Position numbers and translations under genes: made by a program
In this document: positions 34,611 through 43,707 of the stretch, in pieces
Position numbering within the stretch: the first letter of the stretch is position 1
Layout: the number at the start of each line of letters is the position of its first letter
Origin: 2-12-FULL-35-15 sp036386835
GTDB lineage: Bacteria > Bacteroidota > Bacteroidia > 2-12-FULL-35-15
Length of the DNA: 64,000 bases
Direction of reading: 5' to 3'
NCBI GenBank assembly: GCA_036386835.1
Contig: DASVUX010000016.1
Coordinates: 33,529-97,528 of the forward strand
The notes under the pieces: model-generated
Database searches by the model: none
Told to the model about the DNA's origin: nothing
Seen by the model: only the letters and a program-made list of their open reading frames with translations

Positions 34611-35813
34611 GTGGAGAAAGAGAAAGATTTTAAAATGATCGCCAAGACCATCTTTGGCCTTGAGGAAATCCTTGCAACCGAACTTCTCCGCCTGGGAGCG
34701 AAGAACATAGAAGTACATAACCGTGCAGTAAGCTTTGAGGGAGATACCGGTTTTATGTACAAAGCCAACCTCTGCCTGCGAACGGCTTTAAGGATCCTCG
34801 TGCCGTTTGAAACATTCACTGTAACAAATGAACAGTCGTTATATGATTCCATCCAGAAGATCGACTGGTCGGGATTTATGGATGTGAGCGACACACTGGC
34901 TATCGACACAGTTCTCAACTCCGACCTGTTTACCCACTCGCAGTACATCTCGCAAAAGGCAAAGGATGCTATTGTTGACCAGTTCAGGGCAAAATTTGAA
35001 GAACGCCCTTCAGTGGATCTCGATAAACCAACCATCAGGATCAATATTCATATTTATAATGATAGCTGTACCATAGCGCTTGACAGCTCCGGGGAATCAC
35101 TTCACAAGCGCGGATACCGCGACAAAACCAACCTTGCACCGATAAACGAAGTGCTTGCTGCAGGATTGGTGCTTCTCAGCGGATGGGATAGGCGTACTAA
35201 TTTTATTGATCCAATGTGTGGTTCAGGAACGATCGTTATTGAAGCCGCACTCATTGCAAATAATATTCCTGCCGGTTATTTCCGTGAGGATTTCGGATTT
35301 ATGCGATGGAACAAGTTCATGCCGTTTAATGAAGAGCTATGGAACCTCATTTTTGATTCTGCTGTTAACAGGATCACTGATCACCAGCAGACAATAATTG
35401 GCGGAGAGATTTCCCCGAATGTTGCAAAAAAAGCAAAGGAGAATATTAAACTTGCCAAAGTGGATGATGTGGTAAAGATCATTAACTGCGACATGAAAGA
35501 TTTTGAAGTGCCTACAGGAAGAGGTGTAGTGATCATTAATCCGCCTTACGGTGAGCGCATGGTAAAGGATAATATTGAAGAGCTTTATAAAATGATGGGC
35601 GATACCTTCAAGGCGAAGTTCAGCGGGTATGATTGCTGGATACTGAGTTCAAACATCGATGCATTAAAGAATGTAGGGTTACGTCCGTCAAGAAAGATCA
35701 CCTTATATAATGGCCAGCTGGAATGTAAGTTCATGAAATATGAAATGTACCAGGGGACAAAGAAAATCCACAAACTGGAAGGCAGACGTGAGTCAGGGGA
35801 ACGGAGGGAGTAG
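34611..35813 (+). CDS. THUMP-domain RNA N2-guanine methyltransferase (RlmL-like)
   Basis: About 400 residues, like the N-terminal half of E. coli RlmL that makes m2G2445 in 23S rRNA. A THUMP domain (about 1-165) precedes the methyltransferase domain, whose SAM motif is DPMCGSGTIVIEAAL and catalytic motif IV is NPPYGERM. The C-terminal RlmK half is absent, as is usual outside gamma-proteobacteria. Start: the open frame goes back to a TTG at 34593, but that codon lies in a -7 promoter box. I use the GTG at 34611; an ATG at 34635 (MIAKTIFG) is also possible. Confidence 0.85.
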   Translation: MEKEKDFKMIAKTIFGLEEILATELLRLGAKNIEVHNRAVSFEGDTGFMYKANLCLRTALRILVPFETFTVTNEQSLYDSIQKIDWSGFMDVSDTLAIDTVLNSDLFTHSQYISQKAKDAIVDQFRAKFEERPSVDLDKPTIRINIHIYNDSCTIALDSSGESLHKRGYRDKTNLAPINEVLAAGLVLLSGWDRRTNFIDPMCGSGTIVIEAALIANNIPAGYFREDFGFMRWNKFMPFNEELWNLIFDSAVNRITDHQQTIIGGEISPNVAKKAKENIKLAKVDDVVKIINCDMKDFEVPTGRGVVIINPPYGERMVKDNIEELYKMMGDTFKAKFSGYDCWILSSNIDALKNVGLRPSRKITLYNGQLECKFMKYEMYQGTKKIHKLEGRRESGERRE

Positions 35814-35900
35814 TTTAGTCAGTAGCCTGACATCAGCATAATGGCATGTAAACAGTAACCATACAGGTTCGTAAATTCGTATATAATCAGTTATCCTACC

Positions 35901-36869
35901 ATGAAAAAAATTGCAGTATTCACATCAGGAGGAGATTCACCAGGAATGAATGCATGCGTTCGTGCAGTTGTCCGCACCGCTATTTATCATAAAATAGAGG
36001 TAATGGGCATCATGCACGGTTATGATGGCATGGTAAAAGGTGAGTTTGTGAAAATGGATGAGAAGTCGGTTGCGAATATCATCCATCGGGGAGGGACCAT
36101 TCTTAAAACCGCCCGCAGCAAGGAATTTATGACGGAATCGGGAAGGCAAAAAGCGCTTGCAAATTTATTAAAATATGAAATCGAAGGAGTGGTCGTAATT
36201 GGCGGGGATGGTTCATTCAAGGGTGCGCTCGAATTCAGCGGCATTTGCAAAATACCATTTGTCGGCTGCCCGGGTACAATCGATAATGACCTGGAAGGAA
36301 CAGACTATACCATTGGTTACGACACGGCTATTAATACGGTGGTGGAAGCTGTGGACAGGATCCGTGATACAGCCGAAAGCCACGACCGCCTTTTCTTTGT
36401 TGAAGTAATGGGACGCGATTCGGGGATGATCGCGCTGATGGCCGGAATTGGCGCTGGTGCTGAGAATATTCTTATCCCGGAAACAAAAACAGATATCAAT
36501 GATCTTGTAAACCGTTTAAAGAACAAGCGGAAAACAAAAACATCAAAGATCATAATTGTAGCAGAAGGCGATGAAGCAGGAGGAGCTTTCGAGATAGCGG
36601 AAAAAGTTAAACAGCAGCTTCCTGAATATGATACCCGCGTAACAGTGCTTGGGCATCTTCAGCGGGGCGGAAGCCCTTCCGCAATGGACAGGGTAAACAG
36701 CAGCCGCATGGGTTATGCCGCAGTTGAAGCGCTGTCTGCCGGAAAAAATAATGTAATGATAGGGATCATCGACAAGAATATTACTTATACTCCATTTGAT
36801 AAAGCCGTTAAACAAAAGCAAAAGATGAACCCGGATCTTCTCAGGATGCTTGATATCCTTTCCATTTAA
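35901..36869 (+). CDS. pfkA: ATP-dependent 6-phosphofructokinase
   Basis: Commits fructose-6-phosphate to glycolysis. Visible motifs: TSGGDSPGMNA (ATP site), GGDGSFKGA near 98-106, the catalytic TIDND in GCPGTIDNDLEGTDYTIGYDTA (about 122-143) with the nucleophile-activating Asp, and VEVMGRDSGMIA in the fructose-6-phosphate site. Length 322 matches the bacterial ATP-PFK (E. coli 320). The GG of GGDGS and Gly at the ATP-specificity position favour ATP over pyrophosphate. Single gene with no operon partner in view. Confidence 0.95.
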   Translation: MKKIAVFTSGGDSPGMNACVRAVVRTAIYHKIEVMGIMHGYDGMVKGEFVKMDEKSVANIIHRGGTILKTARSKEFMTESGRQKALANLLKYEIEGVVVIGGDGSFKGALEFSGICKIPFVGCPGTIDNDLEGTDYTIGYDTAINTVVEAVDRIRDTAESHDRLFFVEVMGRDSGMIALMAGIGAGAENILIPETKTDINDLVNRLKNKRKTKTSKIIIVAEGDEAGGAFEIAEKVKQQLPEYDTRVTVLGHLQRGGSPSAMDRVNSSRMGYAAVEALSAGKNNVMIGIIDKNITYTPFDKAVKQKQKMNPDLLRMLDILSI

Positions 36870-37060
36870 GTGTTCATTAAAACAACAGGCAGTTAAGTCC
36901 TGTCCAAAAAAATCCTCCGCCTTCAGTGTTTTTACGCGGATCTTGCTGGCATTTAATTTTAAGGATTGAACCAGGTTTAGGTAACCCTGCACATGCCAGT
37001 TTTCCTGTGCCAGAGGATCCTGAAACAATCCTGTAATCTATGTGTTAGTATTAAAAGAAA

Positions 37061-37732
37061 ATGAAAGCGAATTACATTAAATATCTTTTCCTTGCAGCCG
37101 TTTTATTGAGCAGCTGCACTTTTTTCCGCCCGAGGCCGCATAAACTTTACCAAAGGGCATTAGTGAATGCACCATATGATGTGATAATCGTTCCGGGTGT
37201 TCCGTTTAATGGCAAAGAATGGAGCATGGCAATGAAAGGTCGTGTACTTTGGGCCAGTTACCTGGTAAAGCAGGGGATTGCCCAGAATGTGATATTTTCA
37301 GGTGGTGCAGTTTATTCCCCATATGTTGAAGCCAAAGTGATGGCACTTTACGCGGAAGCGCTTGGGATCCCGAAAGAACGTATTTTTATTGAAGATAAAG
37401 CAGAGCACAGCACAGAGAATGTATACAACTCATACCAGCTTGCAAAAAAGATGGGCTTCAAAAAGATCGCTGTTGCTTCTGACCCGTTTCAATGTAACTT
37501 ACTCATGGGATTCACCAAAAGAAAATTCGAACTTCCAATCACACATATTCCTTATGTAATCCCCGTGCTGGCAACTATAGATGATGTTAACCCTTCTATT
37601 ATTCCCGATTCGGCAAAGGTGTCCAATTTCCGCTCAATCGTTGAAACGCAAAGCAGATGGTACCGTTTCAGAGGGACAAGAGGAAAGAACATTAAATTTG
37701 AAGATGAAACTGAAACTCTCGTTGAAAAATAA
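37061..37732 (+). CDS. DUF218 (YdcF/SanA-like) lipoprotein, copy 1
   Basis: 223 residues with a lipoprotein signal (residues 7-18, lipobox LSSC). The DUF218 core follows: YDVIIVPGVPFNG, NVIFSGGAVYSPYVEA, AEHSTENVYNSYQ and KKIAVASDPFQ. DUF218 proteins include SanA and ElyC, linked to envelope integrity and cell-wall precursor handling, but the reaction is not established for this subgroup. The coding end overlaps the next gene by 29 bp. The next gene is a close paralogue, so the pair arose by tandem duplication. Confidence 0.85.
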   Translation: MKANYIKYLFLAAVLLSSCTFFRPRPHKLYQRALVNAPYDVIIVPGVPFNGKEWSMAMKGRVLWASYLVKQGIAQNVIFSGGAVYSPYVEAKVMALYAEALGIPKERIFIEDKAEHSTENVYNSYQLAKKMGFKKIAVASDPFQCNLLMGFTKRKFELPITHIPYVIPVLATIDDVNPSIIPDSAKVSNFRSIVETQSRWYRFRGTRGKNIKFEDETETLVEK

Positions 37733-38381
37733 GTTTTCGATTGGCATCGGATTATTTGTTATCCTTATTCTTACCGTCACTTCATGTGGCTATTTCCGTC
37801 CAAAACCGCTCAGCTTATATCAAAGGGCTGTCAAAGAGCAGCCGTATGATGCCATCATCGTTCCGGGGTACCCTTTCAATGGTAAACGCTGGGATACAAT
37901 TATGAAAGGCAGGGTGCTTTGGGCAACTTATCTGTTCCGTAAAGGCTATACCAGGAATATAATTTTTTCAGGCGGGGCGGTTTACTCTCCGTATTATGAA
38001 GCCAAGATCATGGCTTTATACGGGGAAGCTTTAGGAATTCCTTCCAAAAATATTTTTGTTGATACTATAGCGGAACATAGTACCGAAAATGTTTATTACT
38101 CATACAGGATTGCAAAGAAGCAAGGCTTTAAAAAGATTGCAATCGCAACCGACCCTTATCAGTCGGCTAAGCTGATGGGTTTTTCACGGAGAAAATTCGA
38201 CATGAAGATCGATCATATTCCATTTGTAGAAGATTCTTTACGCATTCTGAAAGACCTGGATCCTAAAATTGATCCTTCCTCCGCCATGGTAAAAGATTTC
38301 AGATCCATCGTGGAAACGCAAAGCAGATTTCACCGGCTTATGGGCACTTTAGGGAAGAACATTAAATTCGAGAAGGAATAG
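37704..38381 (+). CDS. DUF218 (YdcF/SanA-like) lipoprotein, copy 2
   Basis: 225 residues, aligning with copy 1 along the whole length (YDAIIVPGYPFNG, NIIFSGGAVYSPYYEA, AEHSTENVYYSY, FRSIVETQSRFHRLMGTLGK). Its lipobox is TSCG at residues 22-25 and may be an anchor. I use the ATG at 37704 (MKLKLSLKNK), because the open frame upstream (to 37581) only reads through the end of copy 1 in another frame. The 29-bp overlap suggests translational coupling. Probably forms a pair or heteromer with copy 1. Confidence 0.83.
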   Translation: MKLKLSLKNKFSIGIGLFVILILTVTSCGYFRPKPLSLYQRAVKEQPYDAIIVPGYPFNGKRWDTIMKGRVLWATYLFRKGYTRNIIFSGGAVYSPYYEAKIMALYGEALGIPSKNIFVDTIAEHSTENVYYSYRIAKKQGFKKIAIATDPYQSAKLMGFSRRKFDMKIDHIPFVEDSLRILKDLDPKIDPSSAMVKDFRSIVETQSRFHRLMGTLGKNIKFEKE

Positions 38382-38420
38382 TTCCTCGCAAAGACGGAAA
38401 TCGTGAGATAATAGAATAAT

Positions 38421-38450
38421 CGTCATTTCGTGGTCGCGGCACGAATGACG
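38421..38450. repeat. REP-like hairpin between the DUF218 pair and priA
   Basis: CGTCATTTCGTG pairs with CACGAATGACG around a 7-nt loop. It lies 40 bp after the second DUF218 gene. There is no T run, so it is more likely a dispersed palindromic element than a terminator. It shares the AATGAC end with the elements at 12.1-12.3 kb. Confidence 0.6.
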
Positions 38451-38564
38451 ATCATCTTGGAGTCTCTTTATCTAAAACATTATTGTTTCCCGTTGCTTAG
38501 TGTTTCAGCATCCCCGAGGCAAAGATTCGTTTTCAACAATCCCCGAAACACCCCTTTTTTTATT

Positions 38565-38572
38565 TAGGTTTG
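38565..38572 (+). promoter_or_regulatory. -7 promoter element directly before priA
   Basis: TAGGTTTG matches TAnnTTTG and ends 4 nt before the priA ATG, which would give a nearly leaderless mRNA. No -33 element is clear. Confidence 0.4.
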
Positions 38573-38576
38573 CAGT

Positions 38577-41111
38577 ATGAGCCGCACCACTTTGTTTGTT
38601 GATGTGATTTTACCGCTCGCAGTCCCTAACCTTTATACTTATCGTGTTCCGCATGATTGGAATGAAATGGCTGCGGAAGGCAAGCGTGTGGTTGTGCAGT
38701 TCGGGAAAGGGAAATTATATTCCGCGCTCATCAGGAATATTCATGAAAATCCTCCTAAGCAATACGCGGCAAAATACATTGACTCCATTCTTGATGAACA
38801 CCCCATAGTTAACCGCAAACAATTTGAATTGTGGGACTGGATGAGCCAGTACTACATGTGCAACATCGGGGATGTGATGGTTGCAGCTTTACCAGGAGGC
38901 TTACGATTGGCAAGTGAGACGAAGATCATCCTTCGTGACGGATATAAATCGCAAATGGAAAGCGCTGAGCTCAATGACAAGGAACATTCAATCATTGAAG
39001 CGCTGGAAGTAAGAAATGTTTTGAGCCTGAATGATGTATCACAGATCATTGAACAGAAGACTGCGTATCCGGCTATCAAATTGCTGATCGAAAAAGGAAT
39101 AGTAATTATTCATGAAGAGCTGAAAGAGAAATTCAAGCCAAGACTTGAAACTTTCATCAGGCTTTCCGCTCATGCCGAGGTGGAAGAAATTTTGAAGGAG
39201 ATTTTCGGTGTCCTTGAAAAAAAAGCGGCAAGGCAGCTCGAAGTGCTCATGGCATTTATTAATCTTTCAAAGCGCTATTCAAAAGAGAGAAGAGAGGTTA
39301 AAAAATCAGAGATCATTAAAGTCGTTGAAGGAGCTGAAGCAGCCATCCGTTCAATGGTAAAAAAGAACATCATTGAGTTGTATGAGTGTGAAACAGGCCG
39401 CTTATCTCCCTTTGAAACGGAGAATAAAGTTTCTTCCCTGAATGAACTCCAGCAGCAGGTGCTGGATTCAATCCGCTCACAGTTTGGTTGGATAGCTGAC
39501 CCCGATCTGCCGGCTTCCGGCCCCGGACTTAAAAAAGATGTTGTGCTTCTTCATGGAGTTACTTCCTCAGGTAAAACGGAAATATATGTAAAACTCATTG
39601 AAGAAGCCATTTCAAAAGGCCGGCAGGTACTTTATCTTCTTCCTGAGATTGCGCTGACTACCCAGATCATCAACCGCCTTAAAAAATATTTCGGAGAAAG
39701 TGTAGGTGTATATCACAGCAAGTTCAATGAGAATGAACGGGTGGAGATCTGGAATAATATCTTGGGTGATAGAAATCTGAAATCTGAAATTTCAAACTTC
39801 AAATTAATAATCGGTGCACGCTCGGCCATGTTCCTTCCTTTTTCGGATCTGGGTCTTGTAATAGTTGATGAAGAACACGATACTTCCTTCAAACAATATG
39901 ATCCTGCCCCGCGGTATAATGCACGGGATGCCGCGATCTACCTTTCCCACATTCATAAAGCCAAAACGCTGCTCGGTTCGGCAACCCCAAGCCTTGAAAG
40001 CTATTTCAACGCACAGGATGGTAAATATGGTTTTGCAGAAATTACCAAGCGCTTTGGCGGAGTGCAGATGCCCGAGATATTGGTTGCCGATGTAAAAGAA
40101 GCATTAAAAAGGAAAGAGATGAAATCGCACTTTTCTCCTTTATTGCTGGATACAATTACACTGGCACTTGATAAAAAAGAACAGGTGATCCTCTTTCAGA
40201 ACAGGCGTGGATTTGCCCCCCAGCTGGAATGCAATATGTGCGCCTGGGTCCCGCAATGTACAAACTGTGATGTAAGCCTGACCTATCATAAGATCAGTAA
40301 CCAGCTGAGATGCCATTACTGTGGTTATTCCGCCAAACCCCCATCAAAATGCAGTGCCTGCGGGGATGCTAATTTAAGAATGAAAGGTTTCGGAACAGAG
40401 AAGATCGAAGAGGAGCTGGCTATATTTTACCCGAAGGCAAGGATCGCACGAATGGATCTTGACACCACCCGGAGCAAGTTCGCGCACCAGCATATTATCC
40501 AGGATTTCGAAGAAGGAAAGATCGATATCCTTGTGGGGACACAAATGGTAACCAAAGGCCTTGATTTCGATAACGTGAGTATGGTGGGAATTCTTAATTC
40601 CGACAGTATGCTGAATTTTCCTGATTTCAGGTCTTTTGAACGCAGCTTCCAGCTCATGTCACAGGTTTCGGGAAGGGCCGGGCGCAAGGCGAAACGCGGC
40701 AAGGTGATTATCCAGTCACAAAATCCAGAGCACAGCATTATAAAGGAAGTGATCGCAAACGATTATTTATCAATGTATACGAACCAGCTCCTGGACCGGA
40801 AGAATTTTAATTATCCCCCGTATTATCGTTTGATCGAGATCACACTGGTCAACCGGGATCTCAACATGGTAAATGCTTCTGCAAAATACCTGGCGGATGA
40901 ACTGAAGCAGCATTTCGGGAACAGGGTCCTTGGCCCCGAATTTCCCCTGGTGTCAAGAATCAGGAATCTTTACCATAAAAATATCCTGTTAAAGATTGAA
41001 CGTGATGCTTCGGCACTACAGGCAAAGAAGATCATCTCCGGGCTTCTTGTTAATTTCAGGAATTCAGATTACCGCTCCGTGAAAGTCCAGATCGATGTAG
41101 ATCCAATGTAA
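38577..41111 (+). CDS. priA: Primosomal protein N' (replication restart helicase)
   Basis: Superfamily-2 DNA helicase that reloads the replisome at stalled forks. The N-terminal 3'-end-binding domain begins FVDVILPLAVPNLYTY, Walker A is HGVTSSGKTEIY near 325, and the DEEH box is VIVDEEHDTSFKQ. Four CxxC pairs between CNMC and CSACG bind two zincs, and GRAGRKAKRG is the motif VI. At 844 residues it is longer than E. coli PriA (732), typical of Bacteroidota. The segment NLKSEISNFKLI (about residues 400-411) looks like a small insertion relative to the usual run into IIGARSA. Single gene, ending at a bidirectional terminator. Confidence 0.96.
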   Translation: MSRTTLFVDVILPLAVPNLYTYRVPHDWNEMAAEGKRVVVQFGKGKLYSALIRNIHENPPKQYAAKYIDSILDEHPIVNRKQFELWDWMSQYYMCNIGDVMVAALPGGLRLASETKIILRDGYKSQMESAELNDKEHSIIEALEVRNVLSLNDVSQIIEQKTAYPAIKLLIEKGIVIIHEELKEKFKPRLETFIRLSAHAEVEEILKEIFGVLEKKAARQLEVLMAFINLSKRYSKERREVKKSEIIKVVEGAEAAIRSMVKKNIIELYECETGRLSPFETENKVSSLNELQQQVLDSIRSQFGWIADPDLPASGPGLKKDVVLLHGVTSSGKTEIYVKLIEEAISKGRQVLYLLPEIALTTQIINRLKKYFGESVGVYHSKFNENERVEIWNNILGDRNLKSEISNFKLIIGARSAMFLPFSDLGLVIVDEEHDTSFKQYDPAPRYNARDAAIYLSHIHKAKTLLGSATPSLESYFNAQDGKYGFAEITKRFGGVQMPEILVADVKEALKRKEMKSHFSPLLLDTITLALDKKEQVILFQNRRGFAPQLECNMCAWVPQCTNCDVSLTYHKISNQLRCHYCGYSAKPPSKCSACGDANLRMKGFGTEKIEEELAIFYPKARIARMDLDTTRSKFAHQHIIQDFEEGKIDILVGTQMVTKGLDFDNVSMVGILNSDSMLNFPDFRSFERSFQLMSQVSGRAGRKAKRGKVIIQSQNPEHSIIKEVIANDYLSMYTNQLLDRKNFNYPPYYRLIEITLVNRDLNMVNASAKYLADELKQHFGNRVLGPEFPLVSRIRNLYHKNILLKIERDASALQAKKIISGLLVNFRNSDYRSVKVQIDVDPM

Positions 41112-41115
41112 TTAA

Positions 41116-41140
41116 ACGGGCGGCTTTTAGGGCCGCCCGT
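41116..41140. terminator. Bidirectional terminator between priA and gldM
   Basis: Stem ACGGGCGGC / GCCGCCCGT with a 7-nt loop; T-rich on the right side (TCTCTTC) and a modest T run on the left when read from the minus strand. It lies between two convergent genes. Confidence 0.7.
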
Positions 41141-41154
41141 TCTCTTCACCACCC

Positions 41155-42717
41155 CTAATTTATTTTTACGGTTAGCGGACTTAATTTGACCGCGGCTCCG
41201 TCAGGCCCGATCGACTGGATATCTTCAAACATGATCCTCGAGTTTTTTCTTACAAGCTGGATCTGCTGTTTCATCTCAGGAGTAAGCATGTTGCTTTTGG
41301 ATTCAAACTCCAGTGCTCCATTCGGTGTGAATACAACCATGCGGAAAGAAGTGATTTTCGATATCACATTGAATTCAAAATTATCATACTGTGCAATAAG
41401 CCCGAGAAGCGAAGTGGCCTTACTTTTGGCCATTATCCCGCTGTCGGTCACATCTCCGAATTTAGCTTTTGGTTTAGGGATCTTTTTTACCCGGAAGCTC
41501 ATTGTTCCCATGCTTTTCTTCTCCCCGTTTTCCATAGTAGCAAAAACATTCACATCCACTGTTTGTCCGCCCGTAACCTTAACATTATATTTCCCGCTTC
41601 CGGTTGTCCGCAGTGTGGCATTGCTTGCAGAAACACTCAGTTTTTCATTCGGAATACCGGGAACTGAAACTGAAATAGGATTGTCGAGGCCCTGGTAAAC
41701 AACATTCATAGCATCAGCAGACACTGTCAGGGATGGCCTTGCTACAATGTATTGAGATTTGAAAGGAAATGTTACCTCCTTGCCTTTTGCTGATACAAGC
41801 CTGATGGTGCCAGAATAATCCACTATACCTTCCTTTTCCGCTTTTACGGTATATTTCCCAAGGCCATTCTCTACGTTTACGGGCTCATTTCCGCCTACCA
41901 GGATTTCCGGTTTTTTCGTCCTGCTGAATGCAGCCACAAAAATATCGGCTTTGTATTCGCTTCCCAGCAACACGTAATTGCTTTGCGGAACAACTTTAGC
42001 TGCGATGGTATCAAATTTCATTGCCTCCGCATCCGTTGACTTCAGAAGATAATCCACCACCAGTGATTCGGCATTCTTAACATCGTTGTTTAGTTTAGAA
42101 AGTATCGTTAAGCTGGCTACGAGCGGGCGGTCATAAAAATTATACATTTCCCAGTTCTCATGGTTCTCCGTGCCGGAAGGATCGTCTGTGCTGATTTCAA
42201 CTTTCACTTTTTCCCGGTCTTTTGGTTCGATGCAGCCAGTCAGTAATTTCCTGTAAGAGATTAGTTTATTCTTAAGTGCTGAGGACGCGCCTGCAGAGCC
42301 ATCTTCAGAATTTCCGATCATTATTCCGGTTGGTGTGGACTGATCATCCTTGCTTTCAATATACTGCATCTGCAAAGTGTCTGCTTCGTTTGCAGGTATC
42401 CCTTCTGTAGCTGCAATTAACTGCTTCTGAAGACTGTCGATATAAACAGAAAGCTGAGCAGATTCTTCCTGGATCTTTTGCGCTTTTTTCCAGCTTGGCA
42501 TCACTTTTACCGGGTCTACGGTTTTTGCAAGATCGAAGTCGGCATAGAGCTTTTCATTTCGCTCGGTAAAATGAAGTGTGGATTTCTGCAAGCCATTATC
42601 TACGATGACAAAAGCGTCCAGTATGTCTTTGGTTACATTTAATGCTAATAGTGCGGTGAGTACAAGGTACATCATCCCTATCATTTTTTGACGCGGGGTT
42701 TCCTTTGCTGAGGCCAT
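41155..42717 (-). CDS. gldM: Type IX secretion system / gliding motor protein GldM
   Basis: 520 residues. One N-terminal transmembrane helix (about 12-30, IGMMYLVLTALLALNVTKDI) is followed by a long periplasmic chain of helical and Ig-like domains that reaches the outer-membrane ring. With GldL it forms the proton-driven motor that powers the T9SS and gliding. MASAKETPRQKMIGMMY and the LDAFVIVDNGL start are diagnostic. Usually gldM sits in gldK-L-M-N; here it is alone, with priA downstream and a two-component operon upstream. Two T9SS substrates occur in this window, so the system is presumably complete elsewhere. It could instead be a second GldM-like copy. Confidence 0.92.
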   Translation of the reverse strand: MASAKETPRQKMIGMMYLVLTALLALNVTKDILDAFVIVDNGLQKSTLHFTERNEKLYADFDLAKTVDPVKVMPSWKKAQKIQEESAQLSVYIDSLQKQLIAATEGIPANEADTLQMQYIESKDDQSTPTGIMIGNSEDGSAGASSALKNKLISYRKLLTGCIEPKDREKVKVEISTDDPSGTENHENWEMYNFYDRPLVASLTILSKLNNDVKNAESLVVDYLLKSTDAEAMKFDTIAAKVVPQSNYVLLGSEYKADIFVAAFSRTKKPEILVGGNEPVNVENGLGKYTVKAEKEGIVDYSGTIRLVSAKGKEVTFPFKSQYIVARPSLTVSADAMNVVYQGLDNPISVSVPGIPNEKLSVSASNATLRTTGSGKYNVKVTGGQTVDVNVFATMENGEKKSMGTMSFRVKKIPKPKAKFGDVTDSGIMAKSKATSLLGLIAQYDNFEFNVISKITSFRMVVFTPNGALEFESKSNMLTPEMKQQIQLVRKNSRIMFEDIQSIGPDGAAVKLSPLTVKIN

Positions 42718-43032
42718 GATGAAAGAGTTAAGTGAATGAACGATTCTTTTTTGTACCGGTTACGGCCTCATAATGCAAACGGAGAAAAAAGATACAGAAA
42801 AAAAAACACCACTCTTTCGGGTGGTGTTTCAAGGAGTAGCAGAGGTTTACAATGATGTTCCTGCAATGCTGCCGTAGCCTGTTTTGTTCTGTGTGTCCAT
42901 CTTTTTTTGGGTTTTAATGATCTTTGTGGTTATGGCACAAAACTCTTAAAACAATGGATACCGGACAATCCCCGGCTAAGGGTATATTCGTATCCGTACT
43001 GGTACGTAGATGAATTGCTGAAGGAAGACAGG
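42718..43032. other. Intergenic region upstream of gldM
   Basis: No gene supported. It contains the minus-strand terminator at 42804-42829 for the response regulator operon and, between 42718 and 42803, presumably the gldM promoter, for which no consensus was found. Confidence 0.4.
42804..42829 (-). terminator. Intrinsic terminator after the amidase-kinase-regulator operon
   Basis: Stem AAACACCAC / GTGGTGTTT with loop TCTTTCGG; on the minus strand a T run follows. It lies about 200 bp past the regulator stop and shields gldM from read-through. Confidence 0.7.
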
Positions 43033-43677
43033 TTACTTTATCAGCTTGTTCTCAATAGCGAATTTCATAAGCCCTACTACTGTCTTTGTATTCGCTTTAC
43101 GGAAAATGTTTTTACGGTGTGTTTCTACGGTCCGCTCACTGATGAACAAAGCTTCCCCGATCTGTGCATTGCTGTATTCTTTTGCAATGAGCTGGATGAT
43201 CTCTTTTTCCCTTTCAGTAAGGTGGACTTTGTCCTCTTCTTTCTTCTGTCCGCGCTCACTCATGGCCTTCATCATTTCAGCGGAGATCTCATCACTAAAG
43301 AACATACCTCCGGAAGAGATTTTATGAAGCGCATTGATAAGCTCTTCCTTTCCTGTGTTCTTTAAAATATAACCGGAAGCGCCTGCATCAAGGATTTCCG
43401 AAATAGTACTCTTTTCACCGAACATTGATAAAGCCAGGATTTTTATGGCGGGATGACTTTTCTTAAGCTCCCTTGTAAAAGCGATGCCATCCATTTCCGG
43501 CATGTTGATATCGGTCAGGACGATATCAGGAACATCTTTGGCAATAAACGCGAGAGCTTCCCTTGCATTATTGGAAGTGCCCGTGATCTCAAACTGCTTT
43601 TCGGTTATGATCAGCGCTTTCAACCCATCAATAAGCATTTGGTGGTCGTCCAGTATGAAGATCCTGATTTTTTTCAT
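43033..43677 (-). CDS. NarL/FixJ-family response regulator
   Basis: 214 residues. The receiver has Asp10-Asp11 and phosphoacceptor Asp56 in VLTDINMPEMDG; the LuxR-type HTH domain (about 150-210) has LTEREKEIIQLIAKEYSNAQI and ISERTVETHRKNIF. It starts 30 bp after the kinase stop, so the kinase is the cognate partner. It would activate or repress genes, perhaps including the amidase of the same operon. The target is unknown. Confidence 0.93.
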   Translation of the reverse strand: MKKIRIFILDDHQMLIDGLKALIITEKQFEITGTSNNAREALAFIAKDVPDIVLTDINMPEMDGIAFTRELKKSHPAIKILALSMFGEKSTISEILDAGASGYILKNTGKEELINALHKISSGGMFFSDEISAEMMKAMSERGQKKEEDKVHLTEREKEIIQLIAKEYSNAQIGEALFISERTVETHRKNIFRKANTKTVVGLMKFAIENKLIK

Positions 43678-43707
43678 TAGGCTAAGATAGCTTTTTATAG
43701 CGAATTT

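Noticed and set aside
37581..37703. Longer start of the second DUF218 protein
   Set aside because: It runs in another frame through the end of copy 1, and the lipoprotein signal begins at 37704.
42907..43365. Plus-strand frame of 152 codons
   Set aside because: It is antisense to the NarL-type regulator and has no independent support.
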